In this document: positions 55,710 to 63,866 of the stretch, piece after piece | Position numbering within the stretch: the first letter of the stretch is position 1 | How the letters are laid out: the number at the start of each line of letters is the position of its first letter | Notes under the pieces: model-generated | Databases searched by the model: none | Seen by the model: the letters and a program-made list of their open reading frames with translations, nothing else | Told to the model about the DNA's origin: nothing | Made by a program: the position numbers and the translations under genes | Assembly: GCA_965278965.1 (NCBI GenBank) | Contig: OZ257127.1 | Coordinates: 1,612,001-1,676,000, forward strand | Direction of reading: 5' to 3' | Length of the DNA stretch: 64,000 nucleotides | DNA from: UBA10649 sp965278965 | GTDB lineage: Bacteria > Actinomycetota > Actinomycetes > S36-B12

Positions 55710-56873
55710 TCAGGCCGTCGGCATCGCCTCGGGACGGCCGAACAACCAGCCCTGGCCGTAGTCGATTCCCAGGTCGAGAAGGGCCGCGGCGTCCGGCTCG
55801 TCCTCGATGCCCTCAGCCACGGTCCGTGCGCCTAGACCCGTCGCGACGCCCACCAGCGAGCGGCACAGCGTCGACAGGATGTCGTCGGTGGCAACCCCCG
55901 CGACGAGGCTGCGGTCGAGCTTGATCACGTCGGGCCGGGTCTCGACGATGTGCCGCAGCGAGGAGAAGCCGGCTCCCACGTCGTCGATCGCCAAGCGCAG
56001 CCCGTCATCACGCAGGGGCGAGAGCGCGTCGCGCAGGACCGTGTAGTCATCGATGGGGTCGTGCTCGGAGAGCTCGAGCAGGATCCGGGCCAACGGGTAT
56101 CCCCGCAGGAGGTCACCGAGGTCGTCGCCCGCCAGGACGGTCGCGGCGGACGCATTGACGGCGACATAGCCCGGCACGACGTCGAGGGCGCGAAGGGTAC
56201 GCGCGATCGCGAGCAGCTCGAGCTCGACCCCCCGACCGACGCTGTGGGCCTCCGCGTAGCAGAGGTCGGGAGCCATCCCCCACTCCACCGGGAACCGGCT
56301 CAACGCCTCCACACCGACCGGCTCGCGGGTGGCGAGCGAGACGATCGGCTGCACGACGACGGCCGGACCACCCGCCGCGACGAGCGGTGACAGCCGGCCC
56401 TCGATCTCCTCGCGCCGGCGCTCCTCGACAATGCCCGGCTCGATGATGAGCGCCGCGGCCCGCGCGAGCACCTCCATGAGTGCGCGATCGCGTTCCTGCA
56501 GCTCACGGTCCGCGCGCAGGCCGGCGGCGCAGAACGTCCCGTACAGCGTGCCGTCGCTGAGCTGCACCGGCACGGACACGTAGCTGCGGATGCGGGGGAA
56601 CCGGGCCGCCGGGAGCTTCTTGGCCTCGGGGAAGCGGCCGACATCGCCGATCACGGCAGGCAGGCGGCCGTCGATGATCGCCTGGCAGAAGCTCGTCGAC
56701 TGCCGCGCCGTCGTACCGTCCTTCATCACCAGCGGGATCGAGGACTCCACGACCTCCAGGTGCTGCGTCGTGCCGTCGAGCCGTGAGAGGAAGGCCATCG
56801 AGAGGCCGAGCGCGGACCGGGCGGTACGCAGGAGGTCCGCAACGCGCTCCTGGTCCTCGGTCCGCTTGGTCAT
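55710..56873 (-). CDS. GAF-EAL cyclic-di-GMP phosphodiesterase
   Basis: The 387-residue protein has an N-terminal GAF-type sensor (about 5-150: 'ARQSTSFCQAIIDGRLPAVI', 'SYVSVPVQLSDGTLYGTFCA') and an EAL domain with 'VGVEALSRFP', 'VNASAATV', 'LLELSEHDPI', 'AIDDVGAGFSSL', 'VIKLDRSLV', 'TVAEGIED' and 'GQGWLFGRPE'. The metal- and substrate-binding residues appear to be kept, so it is probably active in hydrolysing c-di-GMP. The ATG at 56873 overlaps the stop of the upstream peptidase gene (56870), so the two may be co-transcribed. Confidence 0.87.
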   Translation of the reverse strand: MTKRTEDQERVADLLRTARSALGLSMAFLSRLDGTTQHLEVVESSIPLVMKDGTTARQSTSFCQAIIDGRLPAVIGDVGRFPEAKKLPAARFPRIRSYVSVPVQLSDGTLYGTFCAAGLRADRELQERDRALMEVLARAAALIIEPGIVEERRREEIEGRLSPLVAAGGPAVVVQPIVSLATREPVGVEALSRFPVEWGMAPDLCYAEAHSVGRGVELELLAIARTLRALDVVPGYVAVNASAATVLAGDDLGDLLRGYPLARILLELSEHDPIDDYTVLRDALSPLRDDGLRLAIDDVGAGFSSLRHIVETRPDVIKLDRSLVAGVATDDILSTLCRSLVGVATGLGARTVAEGIEDEPDAAALLDLGIDYGQGWLFGRPEAMPTA

Positions 56874-58432
56874 GTGCAGGTCGTCCGGTCGGCCGGGAGC
56901 TCTCCGCGCAGGAGGTACGCATCGACGGCGTCGTCGACGCACGAGGATCCCTGCGTGTAGGCCGTGTGACCGACGCCGTCGTAGGTCAGGAGCCGGGCGC
57001 TGGCGAGCTGGCCCGCGACGATCTCGCCCCACTGGTACGGGGTCGCCGGGTCCTTGCGCGTCGACACCACGAGGATCGGGTTCGCCCCGTCCGCGACTGT
57101 GGCGGTCACCGGGTCGGACTCCGTTGCCGGCCAGTCCTTGCATGTCAGCAGGCCCCATGCGAGGGACTCTCCGAACGTCGGCGCGCTCGCCTTCCACTGC
57201 TCCGCGAGCGCCTGGACGTCGGCGATCCCGCCGTCGAACGGCCGGTCCAGGCACGTGACCGCGTAGAACGCGTCGGTCGAGTTGTCGAGGTAGCGGCCGT
57301 CCGGGCCGCGGCTGATCCGGTCGTCGAGGATCGCGAGCATCGGCCCGGCGTTGCCGTCGCCCATCGCCGATGACAGCGCGGCCCGCAGCCGCGGGTAGTC
57401 GTAGCTCGGGAAGTAGAGGTTGGCGAGGACCGCGTACATCGCCAAGGGCTCGGTCAGCTGCCGTCCGCCGCTGGTCAGCGGCGTGGACTCCAGCTCGGCG
57501 AACCAGTCCTGCAGCTGGCCCACGGCATCGTCGACGGTGCCGGTGAACGGGCAGTCATCGCGGCTCAGGCACTCGGCGAGGAAGTCGCGCAGGGCCACCT
57601 CGAACGCGTCGGCCTGTCCCTTTGTCACCTCGACGAGATCCAGGCTCGCCGGCAGGATCCCGTCGAGGACCATGCGGCCGACGCGCGTCGGGAACAGCTG
57701 GGCGTAGACGGCGCCGAGCTGCGATCCGTAGGACTTGCCGAGGTAGTTGAGGGCGTCATCGCCGACGACGGCACGGGCGATGTCCAGGTCGCGGGCCGCG
57801 TCCGGGGTGCCGACGTGGGCGTAGACGGGGGCGGCGTTCGCGGCGCACTCCGCACCGACGCTGAGCGCCTGCTTCTCGACGTCCTGCTCCTCGGCCGGCG
57901 AGTCGGGCGTGCCGTCGACGGCGAGCAGGTCGTCGGTCTCCTGGTCGGTCAGGCACTTCACCGGTGCGCTCGCGCCGACGCCGCGGGGATCAACGCCGAC
58001 GACGTCGAAGCTCTCGCGGACGGCGGGCGTCACGATGGCGTCCGCCGCCTTCGCGTAGTCGACGGCGCTGCCGCCCGGGCCGCCCGGGTCGACGAAGAGC
58101 GAGCCGATCGAGTTCCCCGTCGCCGGCATGCGGGCGATGGCCAGGTCGATCGTCGCGCCGTCCGGGTCGGCGTAGTCCAGCGGCACCGTCAGCGTGCCGC
58201 ACTCGGCGAGGCCGCAGTTCTTCCACGCGACCTGCTGGTCGTAGAACCGGGCGAGCGCGGGGTCCGAGCCCGTTGTCGGGGCGTCTGTCGACGGCGCGCC
58301 CGGCTCCGAGGCGGCCGTGCTGGCCGGCAGTGACGGGGCGAAGGCGTCCGACGACGAGGAGCAGCCGGCGAGGAGGAGTCCGAGGGCGGACACGGTGGCC
58401 GCCGCTCGGACGATCTGACGGTGACCGGCCAT
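56870..58432 (-). CDS. lipoprotein TAP-like tripeptidyl aminopeptidase (alpha/beta hydrolase)
   Basis: The 520-residue lipoprotein (lipobox 'ALGLLLAGC', Cys about 23) belongs to the SlpD/SlpE/TAP family: 'CGTLTVPLDYADPDGATIDL', oxyanion 'VDPGGPGGS', 'FDVVGVDPRGVGAS', nucleophile 'LGKSYGSQLGAVYAQLFP', acid 'VVSTRKDPATPY' and His 'YDGVGHTAYTQGSSCVDDAV'. It would release N-terminal tripeptides outside the membrane. The ATG at 58432 gives the signal peptide; a far longer frame runs on antisense to the neighbour and is rejected. Confidence 0.88.
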   Translation of the reverse strand: MAGHRQIVRAAATVSALGLLLAGCSSSSDAFAPSLPASTAASEPGAPSTDAPTTGSDPALARFYDQQVAWKNCGLAECGTLTVPLDYADPDGATIDLAIARMPATGNSIGSLFVDPGGPGGSAVDYAKAADAIVTPAVRESFDVVGVDPRGVGASAPVKCLTDQETDDLLAVDGTPDSPAEEQDVEKQALSVGAECAANAAPVYAHVGTPDAARDLDIARAVVGDDALNYLGKSYGSQLGAVYAQLFPTRVGRMVLDGILPASLDLVEVTKGQADAFEVALRDFLAECLSRDDCPFTGTVDDAVGQLQDWFAELESTPLTSGGRQLTEPLAMYAVLANLYFPSYDYPRLRAALSSAMGDGNAGPMLAILDDRISRGPDGRYLDNSTDAFYAVTCLDRPFDGGIADVQALAEQWKASAPTFGESLAWGLLTCKDWPATESDPVTATVADGANPILVVSTRKDPATPYQWGEIVAGQLASARLLTYDGVGHTAYTQGSSCVDDAVDAYLLRGELPADRTTCT

Positions 58433-58450
58433 GGGTCGTACCGTAATACG

Positions 58451-59281
58451 GTGCCCCGCCGTCACCGTGATCCCGCCGAGGTCGCCGCCATGATCGAGGC
58501 GGGGGTCTCGCGCGGGGTCGACCTGGTCGAGTCGTTCCTCGCCGTGACCGGCCGCGGGCCACGATCCGGGAGCAAGGCGCTCGCCGTGGAGCACCGCAAG
58601 GCGGTCGCGGCGAACCAGCGCGAGGTGTCGCGCTACCGCGGCCGAGTCTCCCGGCTGCGGACCCAGGTCACCGGCGGCGCGGTCGTCGCCGGAGCGGGCG
58701 CGACGATCGGGCTGATCGACGTGGTCACGCCGATGGACGGGCCGCTCGTCCTCTGGTTCGGGGCTGCGGCAGCCGGGCTCGTCGTGTCGGTGCGCGCACG
58801 GCTGAAGCTCCGACACGTCGGCCCGGCCCCGCGCGAGCTCGAGCTCGCCGGGCCGCCGCCGGCTCTTCCCCGCGGGGCGGCCGGCGCGGCCGAGGTCGCC
58901 CGGTTCACCACCGTCCGGGTGCAGGTCATGACGATGGCACCGTCGCTCGACCGGCTCTACCCCGGCGCGGGCGACGAGCTGCGCCGCGCCGACAACGAGG
59001 CCGCCGTGCCGTTGACTGCGCTGGCCGAGCGCCTGCGTGTGCTCGACCAGCTCCAGCGCGAGCTGCCGGGCACCGGCGCCGCCGCGAGTGCTGCGGCGTC
59101 GGCCACGCAGGTCACCGCACGCTTGGCGACCGGCTGCGCGACGTACGACGAGCTGCTCGCGGCAGCGGCCCGGCTGCTCGCGGCTCCGGACCCGACCCGC
59201 AGCACCGAGGCGATCCTCGGGCCGGCTGTCGACGCGATGGTCGCGTACGCGCACGGCCTCGAGCGCGCCGCCGACCTCTAG
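58451..59281 (+). CDS. membrane protein with helical soluble domain, unknown
   Basis: This roughly 276-residue protein has an N-terminal helical part ('AMIEAGVSRGVDLVESFLAV'), a hydrophobic hairpin ('GGAVVAGAGATIGLIDVV', 'GPLVLWFGAAAAGLVVSV'), and a C-terminal all-helical domain ('LTALAERLRVLDQLQRELPG', 'ATYDELLAAAARLLAAPDPT'). No family is recognised; it resembles phage-shock or toxin-partner membrane proteins only in outline. The GTG at 58451 follows TAATAC closely, suggesting leaderless expression. It is divergent from the peptidase and convergent with katG. Confidence 0.68.
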   Translation: MPRRHRDPAEVAAMIEAGVSRGVDLVESFLAVTGRGPRSGSKALAVEHRKAVAANQREVSRYRGRVSRLRTQVTGGAVVAGAGATIGLIDVVTPMDGPLVLWFGAAAAGLVVSVRARLKLRHVGPAPRELELAGPPPALPRGAAGAAEVARFTTVRVQVMTMAPSLDRLYPGAGDELRRADNEAAVPLTALAERLRVLDQLQRELPGTGAAASAAASATQVTARLATGCATYDELLAAAARLLAAPDPTRSTEAILGPAVDAMVAYAHGLERAADL

Positions 59282-59288
59282 TACGCAA

Positions 59289-59341
59289 GACCTGCAGCTT
59301 GCGGGGCGAACGGGCCGGTTCTGACCCCGCAAGCTGCAGGT
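59289..59341. terminator. long perfect hairpin between convergent genes
   Basis: A 17-bp perfect stem (ACCTGCAGCTTGCGGGG with its complement) surrounds a GC-rich loop, between the stops at 59281 (+) and 59356 (-, katG). It has the same style as 54010-54057 but an unrelated sequence. Confidence 0.7.
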
Positions 59342-59355
59342 GTGGAGCGGACGGG

Positions 59356-61539
59356 CTAGGCCAGGTCGAACCGGCCGAGGTCCATGACCTTCGCCCAGGC
59401 AGCGACGAAGTCGTGGACGAACCTCGCCCCGCCGTCGCTGCTCGCGTAGACCTCGGCGAGCGCCCGCAGCTGCGAGTTCGCGCCGAACACGAGGTCGACG
59501 CGCGTCGCGGTGCCCCGAGGCGCACCGCTCGCCCGGTCCCGGCCCTCGAACGTCTGGGCGTCCTCGTCGACCGGTGACCACACCGTCCCCGCGTCGAGCA
59601 CGTTGGCGAAGAAGTCGGTCGACAGCACGCCCGGGCGCGAGGTGAGAACGCCGTGGGTGGATCCGCCGCTGTTCGCCCCGAGCACACGCAGGCCGCCGAC
59701 CAGGACCGTCGTCTCCGGCGCCGTGAGGGTGAGCCGAGCAGCCCGCTCGACGAGCAGGTGCTCCGCCCCCGCCGTGAAGCCCTTGCCGAGGTAGTTGCGG
59801 AACGCGTCGAAGGTCGGCTCCAGCACGGCGAACGACTCGACGTCGGTCTGCTCGGCCGTCGCGTCGGTGCGGCCCGGTGTGAACGGGACGCTCACGTCGA
59901 CGCCGCCATCCTTCGCCGCCTTCTCGACCCCGGCGTTGCCGGCGAGGACGATGACGTCCGCGAGCGAGACCTTCTTGTCTCCGGGAGCGCCGGCGTTGAA
60001 GCCCTGCTGGATGCCCTCGAGGGTGCGAAGGACACGGGCGAGGTCATCGGGATCGTTGACCTCCCAACCGCTCTGCGGCTCCAGCCGCACGCGCGCGCCG
60101 TTGGTGCCGCCGCGCTTGTCGGTGCCACGGAACGTCGCCGCGGACGCCCACGCCGCCGATACGAGGTCGGACACGCTCAGCCCCGAGCCGAGGATCGTCG
60201 CCTTCAGCGCGGCCGCGTCCGCATCGTCGATGAGCGGGTGGTCGGCGGCCGGCACCGGGTCCTGCCAGATGAGGTCCTCGGCCGGCACCTCCGGCCCGAG
60301 GTAGCGGGTCTTCGGACCCATGTCGCGGTGCGTGAGCTTGAACCAGGCCCGCGCGAAGGCGTCGGCGAACTCGTCCGGGTGATCGAGGAAGCGCCGGGCG
60401 ATGGGCTCGTAGATCGGGTCCATCCTAAGGGCGAGGTCGGTCGTCAGCATGACCGGCGCGTGCCGCTTCGACGGGTCGTGCGGGTCGGGGACGAGGTCCG
60501 CCGCCGCCGGGTCCGTCGGCACCCACTGGAACGCCCCGGCCGGGCTGCGGGTCAGGTCCCACTCGAACCCGAACAGCGTCTCCAGGAAGCTGTTGTCCCA
60601 CGTGATGGGCGTCGGCGTCCACGCACCTTCAAGGCCGCTGGTGATCGTGTCGTCGCCCGATCCCGTGCCGAAGGAGTTGGCCCAGCCCAGGCCCATCTGG
60701 TGCAGCGGGGCCGCCTCGGGCTCCGGTCCCACGTGGCCGTCGGGCACGGCTGCGCCGTGGGTCTTGCCGAACGAGTGGCCGCCGGCGATCAGCGCGACGG
60801 TCTCCTCGTCGTTCATCGCCATGCGCGCGAACGTCTCCCGGATGTCGCGGGCCGCGGCGAGCGCGCTGGGCTCGCCGTTGGGGCCCTCGGGGTTCACGTA
60901 GATCAGGCCCATCTGCACCGCGCCGAGCGGGTTCGACAGGTCGCGCTCGCCGCTGTAGCGCTCGTCGGCGAGCCAGACCTTCTCCGACCCCCAGTACGTG
61001 TGGTCGGGCTCCCAGACGTCCTCGCGGCCACCGGCGAAGCCGAACGTCTTGAAGCCCATGGACTCCAGGGCGACGTTGCCGGCGAGGATCATCAGGTCGG
61101 CCCACGAGATGGCTTGGCCGTAGGTGCTCTTGATCGGCCACAGCAGCCGACGCGCCTTGTCGAGGTTGACGTTGTCGGGCCAGCTGTCCAGCGGCGCGAA
61201 GCGCTGCAGACCGGCGCCGCCGCCGCCGCGGCCGTCGCTGATCCGGTAGGTGCCGGCGCTGTGCCAGGCCATCCGGATGAACAGCGGGCCGTAGTGGCCG
61301 TAGTCGGCGGGCCACCAGTCCTGGGAATCGGTCATGAGCGCGACGAGGTCGGCCTTCACCGCGGCGAGGTCGAGCGACCCGAACGCCTCGGCGTAGTCGA
61401 AGTCATCACCGAGCGGGTCGGCCGCCGGCGGGTTCGGGTGCAGGACGCCGAGGTCGATCTGGTCGGGCCACCAGTCCCGGTTCTGGGTTCCGCCGGTCCC
61501 CTGTCCGTGGACGACCGGGCATGTTCCTTCACTGGCCAT
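59356..61539 (-). CDS. katG: catalase-peroxidase
   Basis: The 727-residue KatG has distal-site 'RMAWHSAGTYR' (Arg89, Trp92, His93), the adduct Tyr in 'GLIYVNPEGPNGEP', proximal His in 'LIAGGHSFGKTHGA' and a C-terminal duplicated domain ('VSDLVSAAWASAATFRGTDK'). It removes H2O2 and acts as a broad peroxidase in the cytoplasm. It lies 41 nt downstream of furA in the same direction, the classic furA-katG operon, and is expected to be repressed by FurA. Confidence 0.96.
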   Translation of the reverse strand: MASEGTCPVVHGQGTGGTQNRDWWPDQIDLGVLHPNPPAADPLGDDFDYAEAFGSLDLAAVKADLVALMTDSQDWWPADYGHYGPLFIRMAWHSAGTYRISDGRGGGGAGLQRFAPLDSWPDNVNLDKARRLLWPIKSTYGQAISWADLMILAGNVALESMGFKTFGFAGGREDVWEPDHTYWGSEKVWLADERYSGERDLSNPLGAVQMGLIYVNPEGPNGEPSALAAARDIRETFARMAMNDEETVALIAGGHSFGKTHGAAVPDGHVGPEPEAAPLHQMGLGWANSFGTGSGDDTITSGLEGAWTPTPITWDNSFLETLFGFEWDLTRSPAGAFQWVPTDPAAADLVPDPHDPSKRHAPVMLTTDLALRMDPIYEPIARRFLDHPDEFADAFARAWFKLTHRDMGPKTRYLGPEVPAEDLIWQDPVPAADHPLIDDADAAALKATILGSGLSVSDLVSAAWASAATFRGTDKRGGTNGARVRLEPQSGWEVNDPDDLARVLRTLEGIQQGFNAGAPGDKKVSLADVIVLAGNAGVEKAAKDGGVDVSVPFTPGRTDATAEQTDVESFAVLEPTFDAFRNYLGKGFTAGAEHLLVERAARLTLTAPETTVLVGGLRVLGANSGGSTHGVLTSRPGVLSTDFFANVLDAGTVWSPVDEDAQTFEGRDRASGAPRGTATRVDLVFGANSQLRALAEVYASSDGGARFVHDFVAAWAKVMDLGRFDLA

Positions 61540-61580
61540 GGTGCGACTCCTTCGTGAACGTCGTTGTTCAGGTGGATGGG

Positions 61581-62054
61581 TCAGGTGGCAGGTGCTGGGA
61601 GAGCCGGGGCGTGAGTCGAGCGAGCAGCGGCGCGATCGGCTTGGCTGGCGCAGTCCGCGCAGCGCCCCCAGTAGATGACCTCGGCCTCGTCGATCGTGAA
61701 GCCGTGGTCGTCGGCGGCCGTAAGGCAGGGCGTCTCGCCGACCGCGCAGTCGACGTCGACGAGGCGGCTGCAGTCGCGGCAGACGAGATGGTGGTGGTTG
61801 TCGGCGACCCGGTCCTCGTACCGCGCGGGCGACCCGAGGGGCTGGATGCGGCGCAGGATCCCCCGGTCGACGAGCACGCCGAGGGCGTCGTAGACGGCCT
61901 GGCGGGAGATGGTGCCGAGCTCGGTGCGGGCCGACTCGGCGATCGCGTCAGCCGTGCCATGGGGGTGAGCGGCGACCGCGGCCATCACCGCCAGCCGCTG
62001 CGCCGTGACCTGCACGCCGTGGCTGCGCAGGACCTCGGTCAGCCGGGTGGACAC
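61581..62054 (-). CDS. furA: Fur-family peroxide-responsive repressor
   Basis: The 157-residue Fur protein has a winged helix 'VQVTAQRLAVMAAVAAHPHG' and 'ISRQAVYDALGVLVDRGILR', regulatory metal ligands 'NHHHLVCRDCSRLVDVDC' and a C-terminal 'GRCADCASQ' zinc pair. Upstream position and direction relative to katG identify it as FurA. The GTG start lies 8 nt after a GATGCT -10-like box, as in leaderless mycobacterial furA transcripts. It probably represses its own operon through 62085-62098. Confidence 0.92.
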   Translation of the reverse strand: MSTRLTEVLRSHGVQVTAQRLAVMAAVAAHPHGTADAIAESARTELGTISRQAVYDALGVLVDRGILRRIQPLGSPARYEDRVADNHHHLVCRDCSRLVDVDCAVGETPCLTAADDHGFTIDEAEVIYWGRCADCASQADRAAARSTHAPALPAPAT

Positions 62055-62084
62055 GCGTCGAGCATCGACCCGATTCTGGACTTC

Positions 62085-62098
62085 GTCAAGAGTTTGAC
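62085..62098 (-). promoter_or_regulatory. furA promoter with candidate FurA operator
   Basis: GTCAA-GAGT-TTGAC is a 5-4-5 palindrome overlapping a TTGACG -35 hexamer; 17 bp downstream is GATGCT, then the furA GTG. A repressor bound here would block the -35. Confidence 0.5.
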
Positions 62099-62117
62099 CT
62101 CATCCATTCTGGCCGTG

Positions 62118-63200
62118 TCAGGCGATCAACCGGTACGCGGCAGCCATCCTCTCGGCGAGCCGCCGACCGCTGAACTGCGCAGCCCGCGCGACGCCCTGCC
62201 GCCCCAGGGCCCGACGCAGATCGTCGTCCGACACGACGGAGGCGAGCACCCGAGCCAGGTCCGCGCTGTCACCGCGGCGGAAGTACCGCACCACCTCACC
62301 CCCGACCTCCCGCATCGGGTCGACGTCGGCGGCGACCGCCGGGACGCCGCTGCCCATCGCTTCGAGCGTGGTCATCCCGAAGCCCTCGTACCGCGAGGTC
62401 TGCACGACGGCGACCGCGCCGGCGATCGCCCGGGCGAGCACCGCGTCGGTCGGGTTGACGAGGGGGACGGGAGTCAGGCCGAGGCGGGTGAACGCGGCGC
62501 TCTCGCGTCTCGTCAACGCCGGGCCCGCGACGACGAGCGGCATGGCCAGGCCTTCGTGGCCGAGTGTTGCCAATGCATCAGGCAGTAGCGCGAAGTCCTT
62601 GTAGCCCCGGCGTGCGCCGGCGTAGAGCAAGTACTCCCCGGGCAACGACGACAGGCGCGTGTGGCCGGGACCGAAGTGCGGCCCGAGGGCGTGCGGGACG
62701 ACGACCGTCGGCGCGGCCGGCTCCCCCCACAGCTCGACCAGGTCACGTCGCGTCGCGTCGCTCACGCAGATGACCAGGTCAGCCGACTCGACGTAACGGC
62801 GCTTGGCGAGATGGCCCGCCGTGAAGCCGTCCGTCCCGGCCAGCCGCTCGGGGATCATGTCGTGAACCGTCACCACGCGCCTGGTACCCGGCGGCACCGC
62901 CCAGAAGCGCGCGCTGTAGTACGTGTGGTGCACCGCGTCGACCGGCGGGTGCCCGACCGACGCCGTCAGCCAGCTCCAGCCGTACGGCACGGCGCGCGGC
63001 ACCCAGCCCGGGACGGCGCGCAGTGCGTGCCGCGTCAGCTGGTCGACGGCGTACGCGTTCGGCGTCCAGGTGAAGTCCACGACCGGCTCGACACCGAGAT
63101 CCCGGGCCGCGTCAAGCTCGGCGACGACGGACGTAAAGTGCCGGGAGATGCCGCCGAAACGCTGGCGCATGAACGTCTGGGCGTCGTACCGGACGCGCAC
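62118..63200 (-). CDS. GT4-type glycosyltransferase
   Basis: This 360-residue GT-B enzyme has 'FGGISRHFTSVVAELDAARD' in the N-terminal acceptor domain, 'VVTVHDMIPERLAG', 'LVICVSDATRRDLVEL' and 'YLLYAGARRGYKDFALLPDA'. The donor-site motif E-x7-E is in 'VVQTSRYEGFGMTTLEAMGS'. It probably adds a sugar from an NDP donor to a cell-surface polysaccharide. It is followed upstream on the same strand by an acyltransferase and an ABC exporter ATPase, so this is the end of a polysaccharide locus. Confidence 0.88.
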   Translation of the reverse strand: MRVRYDAQTFMRQRFGGISRHFTSVVAELDAARDLGVEPVVDFTWTPNAYAVDQLTRHALRAVPGWVPRAVPYGWSWLTASVGHPPVDAVHHTYYSARFWAVPPGTRRVVTVHDMIPERLAGTDGFTAGHLAKRRYVESADLVICVSDATRRDLVELWGEPAAPTVVVPHALGPHFGPGHTRLSSLPGEYLLYAGARRGYKDFALLPDALATLGHEGLAMPLVVAGPALTRRESAAFTRLGLTPVPLVNPTDAVLARAIAGAVAVVQTSRYEGFGMTTLEAMGSGVPAVAADVDPMREVGGEVVRYFRRGDSADLARVLASVVSDDDLRRALGRQGVARAAQFSGRRLAERMAAAYRLIA

Positions 63201-63224
63201 GACGCGATCAGCCCGTCCGGGCGG

Positions 63225-63866
63225 TCATCGTCGCCGCCGAGCCGGTACGCCGACGTACGTCCCCGGGTCCGTCAGGCCCGGGAGGACGACCGCGCCGGCC
63301 CCGACAACGGCGTCGACGGGAACGGTCGCGTCGTCGACGACGACCGACCCCGCTCCGAGGAAGGCGCGCGCCCCGACGTGTGCACGGCCGCAGACGACGG
63401 CCTTCGGCGCGAGCGTCGCGTAGGACTCCACGACGCTCTCGTGGCACAGCGTCGCGTCCACGTTGAGGTGGACGTGCCGGCCCAGCTCGGTCCGCAGCGA
63501 CACCGAGGCGCCACCGAACACCACCAGCCCGACGCCCTCCGGGACGGCACCGATCAGCCGCGCGTCCGGGTCGATCACGTTCGGGAACGTGGCGTCGACT
63601 TCGGATGCGGCGAGCCGCGCCACGATGCCCTCGCGCACGCGTCCGTCCCCGACGGCCACGATGACCCGCGTCGCGGACCCGTCGACGAACGCGGCGACCT
63701 CGGCCTCGGTCAGGACCGCGTACGGGAGATCACCGCGCGTTCCGTCCGTCCGCGATGCGACGACGAAGCGGACGCCGGCGTCGCCCGGACGGATCAGCCC
63801 GGCACGCCATGCGGCGGCCGTGACTTCCAGCGCATGGCCGCCACCGCCGTAGACCAAGGTCGTCAT
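63225..63866 (-). CDS. NeuD/PglD-like sugar O- or N-acyltransferase
   Basis: The 213-residue protein has an N-terminal Rossmann-like 'TTLVYGGGGHALEVTAAAWR' and a left-handed beta-helix of hexapeptide repeats ('GVGLVVFGGASVSLRTELGR', 'HVHLNVDATLCHESVVESYA', 'VGARAFLGAGSVVVDDATVP'), with the catalytic His in the 'TLCHES' region. Such enzymes acetylate nucleotide-linked amino sugars in surface glycan synthesis. The ATG overlaps the stop of the upstream ABC gene. Confidence 0.86.
   Translation of the reverse strand: MTTLVYGGGGHALEVTAAAWRAGLIRPGDAGVRFVVASRTDGTRGDLPYAVLTEAEVAAFVDGSATRVIVAVGDGRVREGIVARLAASEVDATFPNVIDPDARLIGAVPEGVGLVVFGGASVSLRTELGRHVHLNVDATLCHESVVESYATLAPKAVVCGRAHVGARAFLGAGSVVVDDATVPVDAVVGAGAVVLPGLTDPGTYVGVPARRRR

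Noticed and set aside
59653..61557. A 634-codon plus-strand frame antisense to katG
   Set aside because: It is a GC-bias shadow of katG. The opposite strand has all KatG motifs, and this frame is Arg/Val/Gly-rich without any domain.
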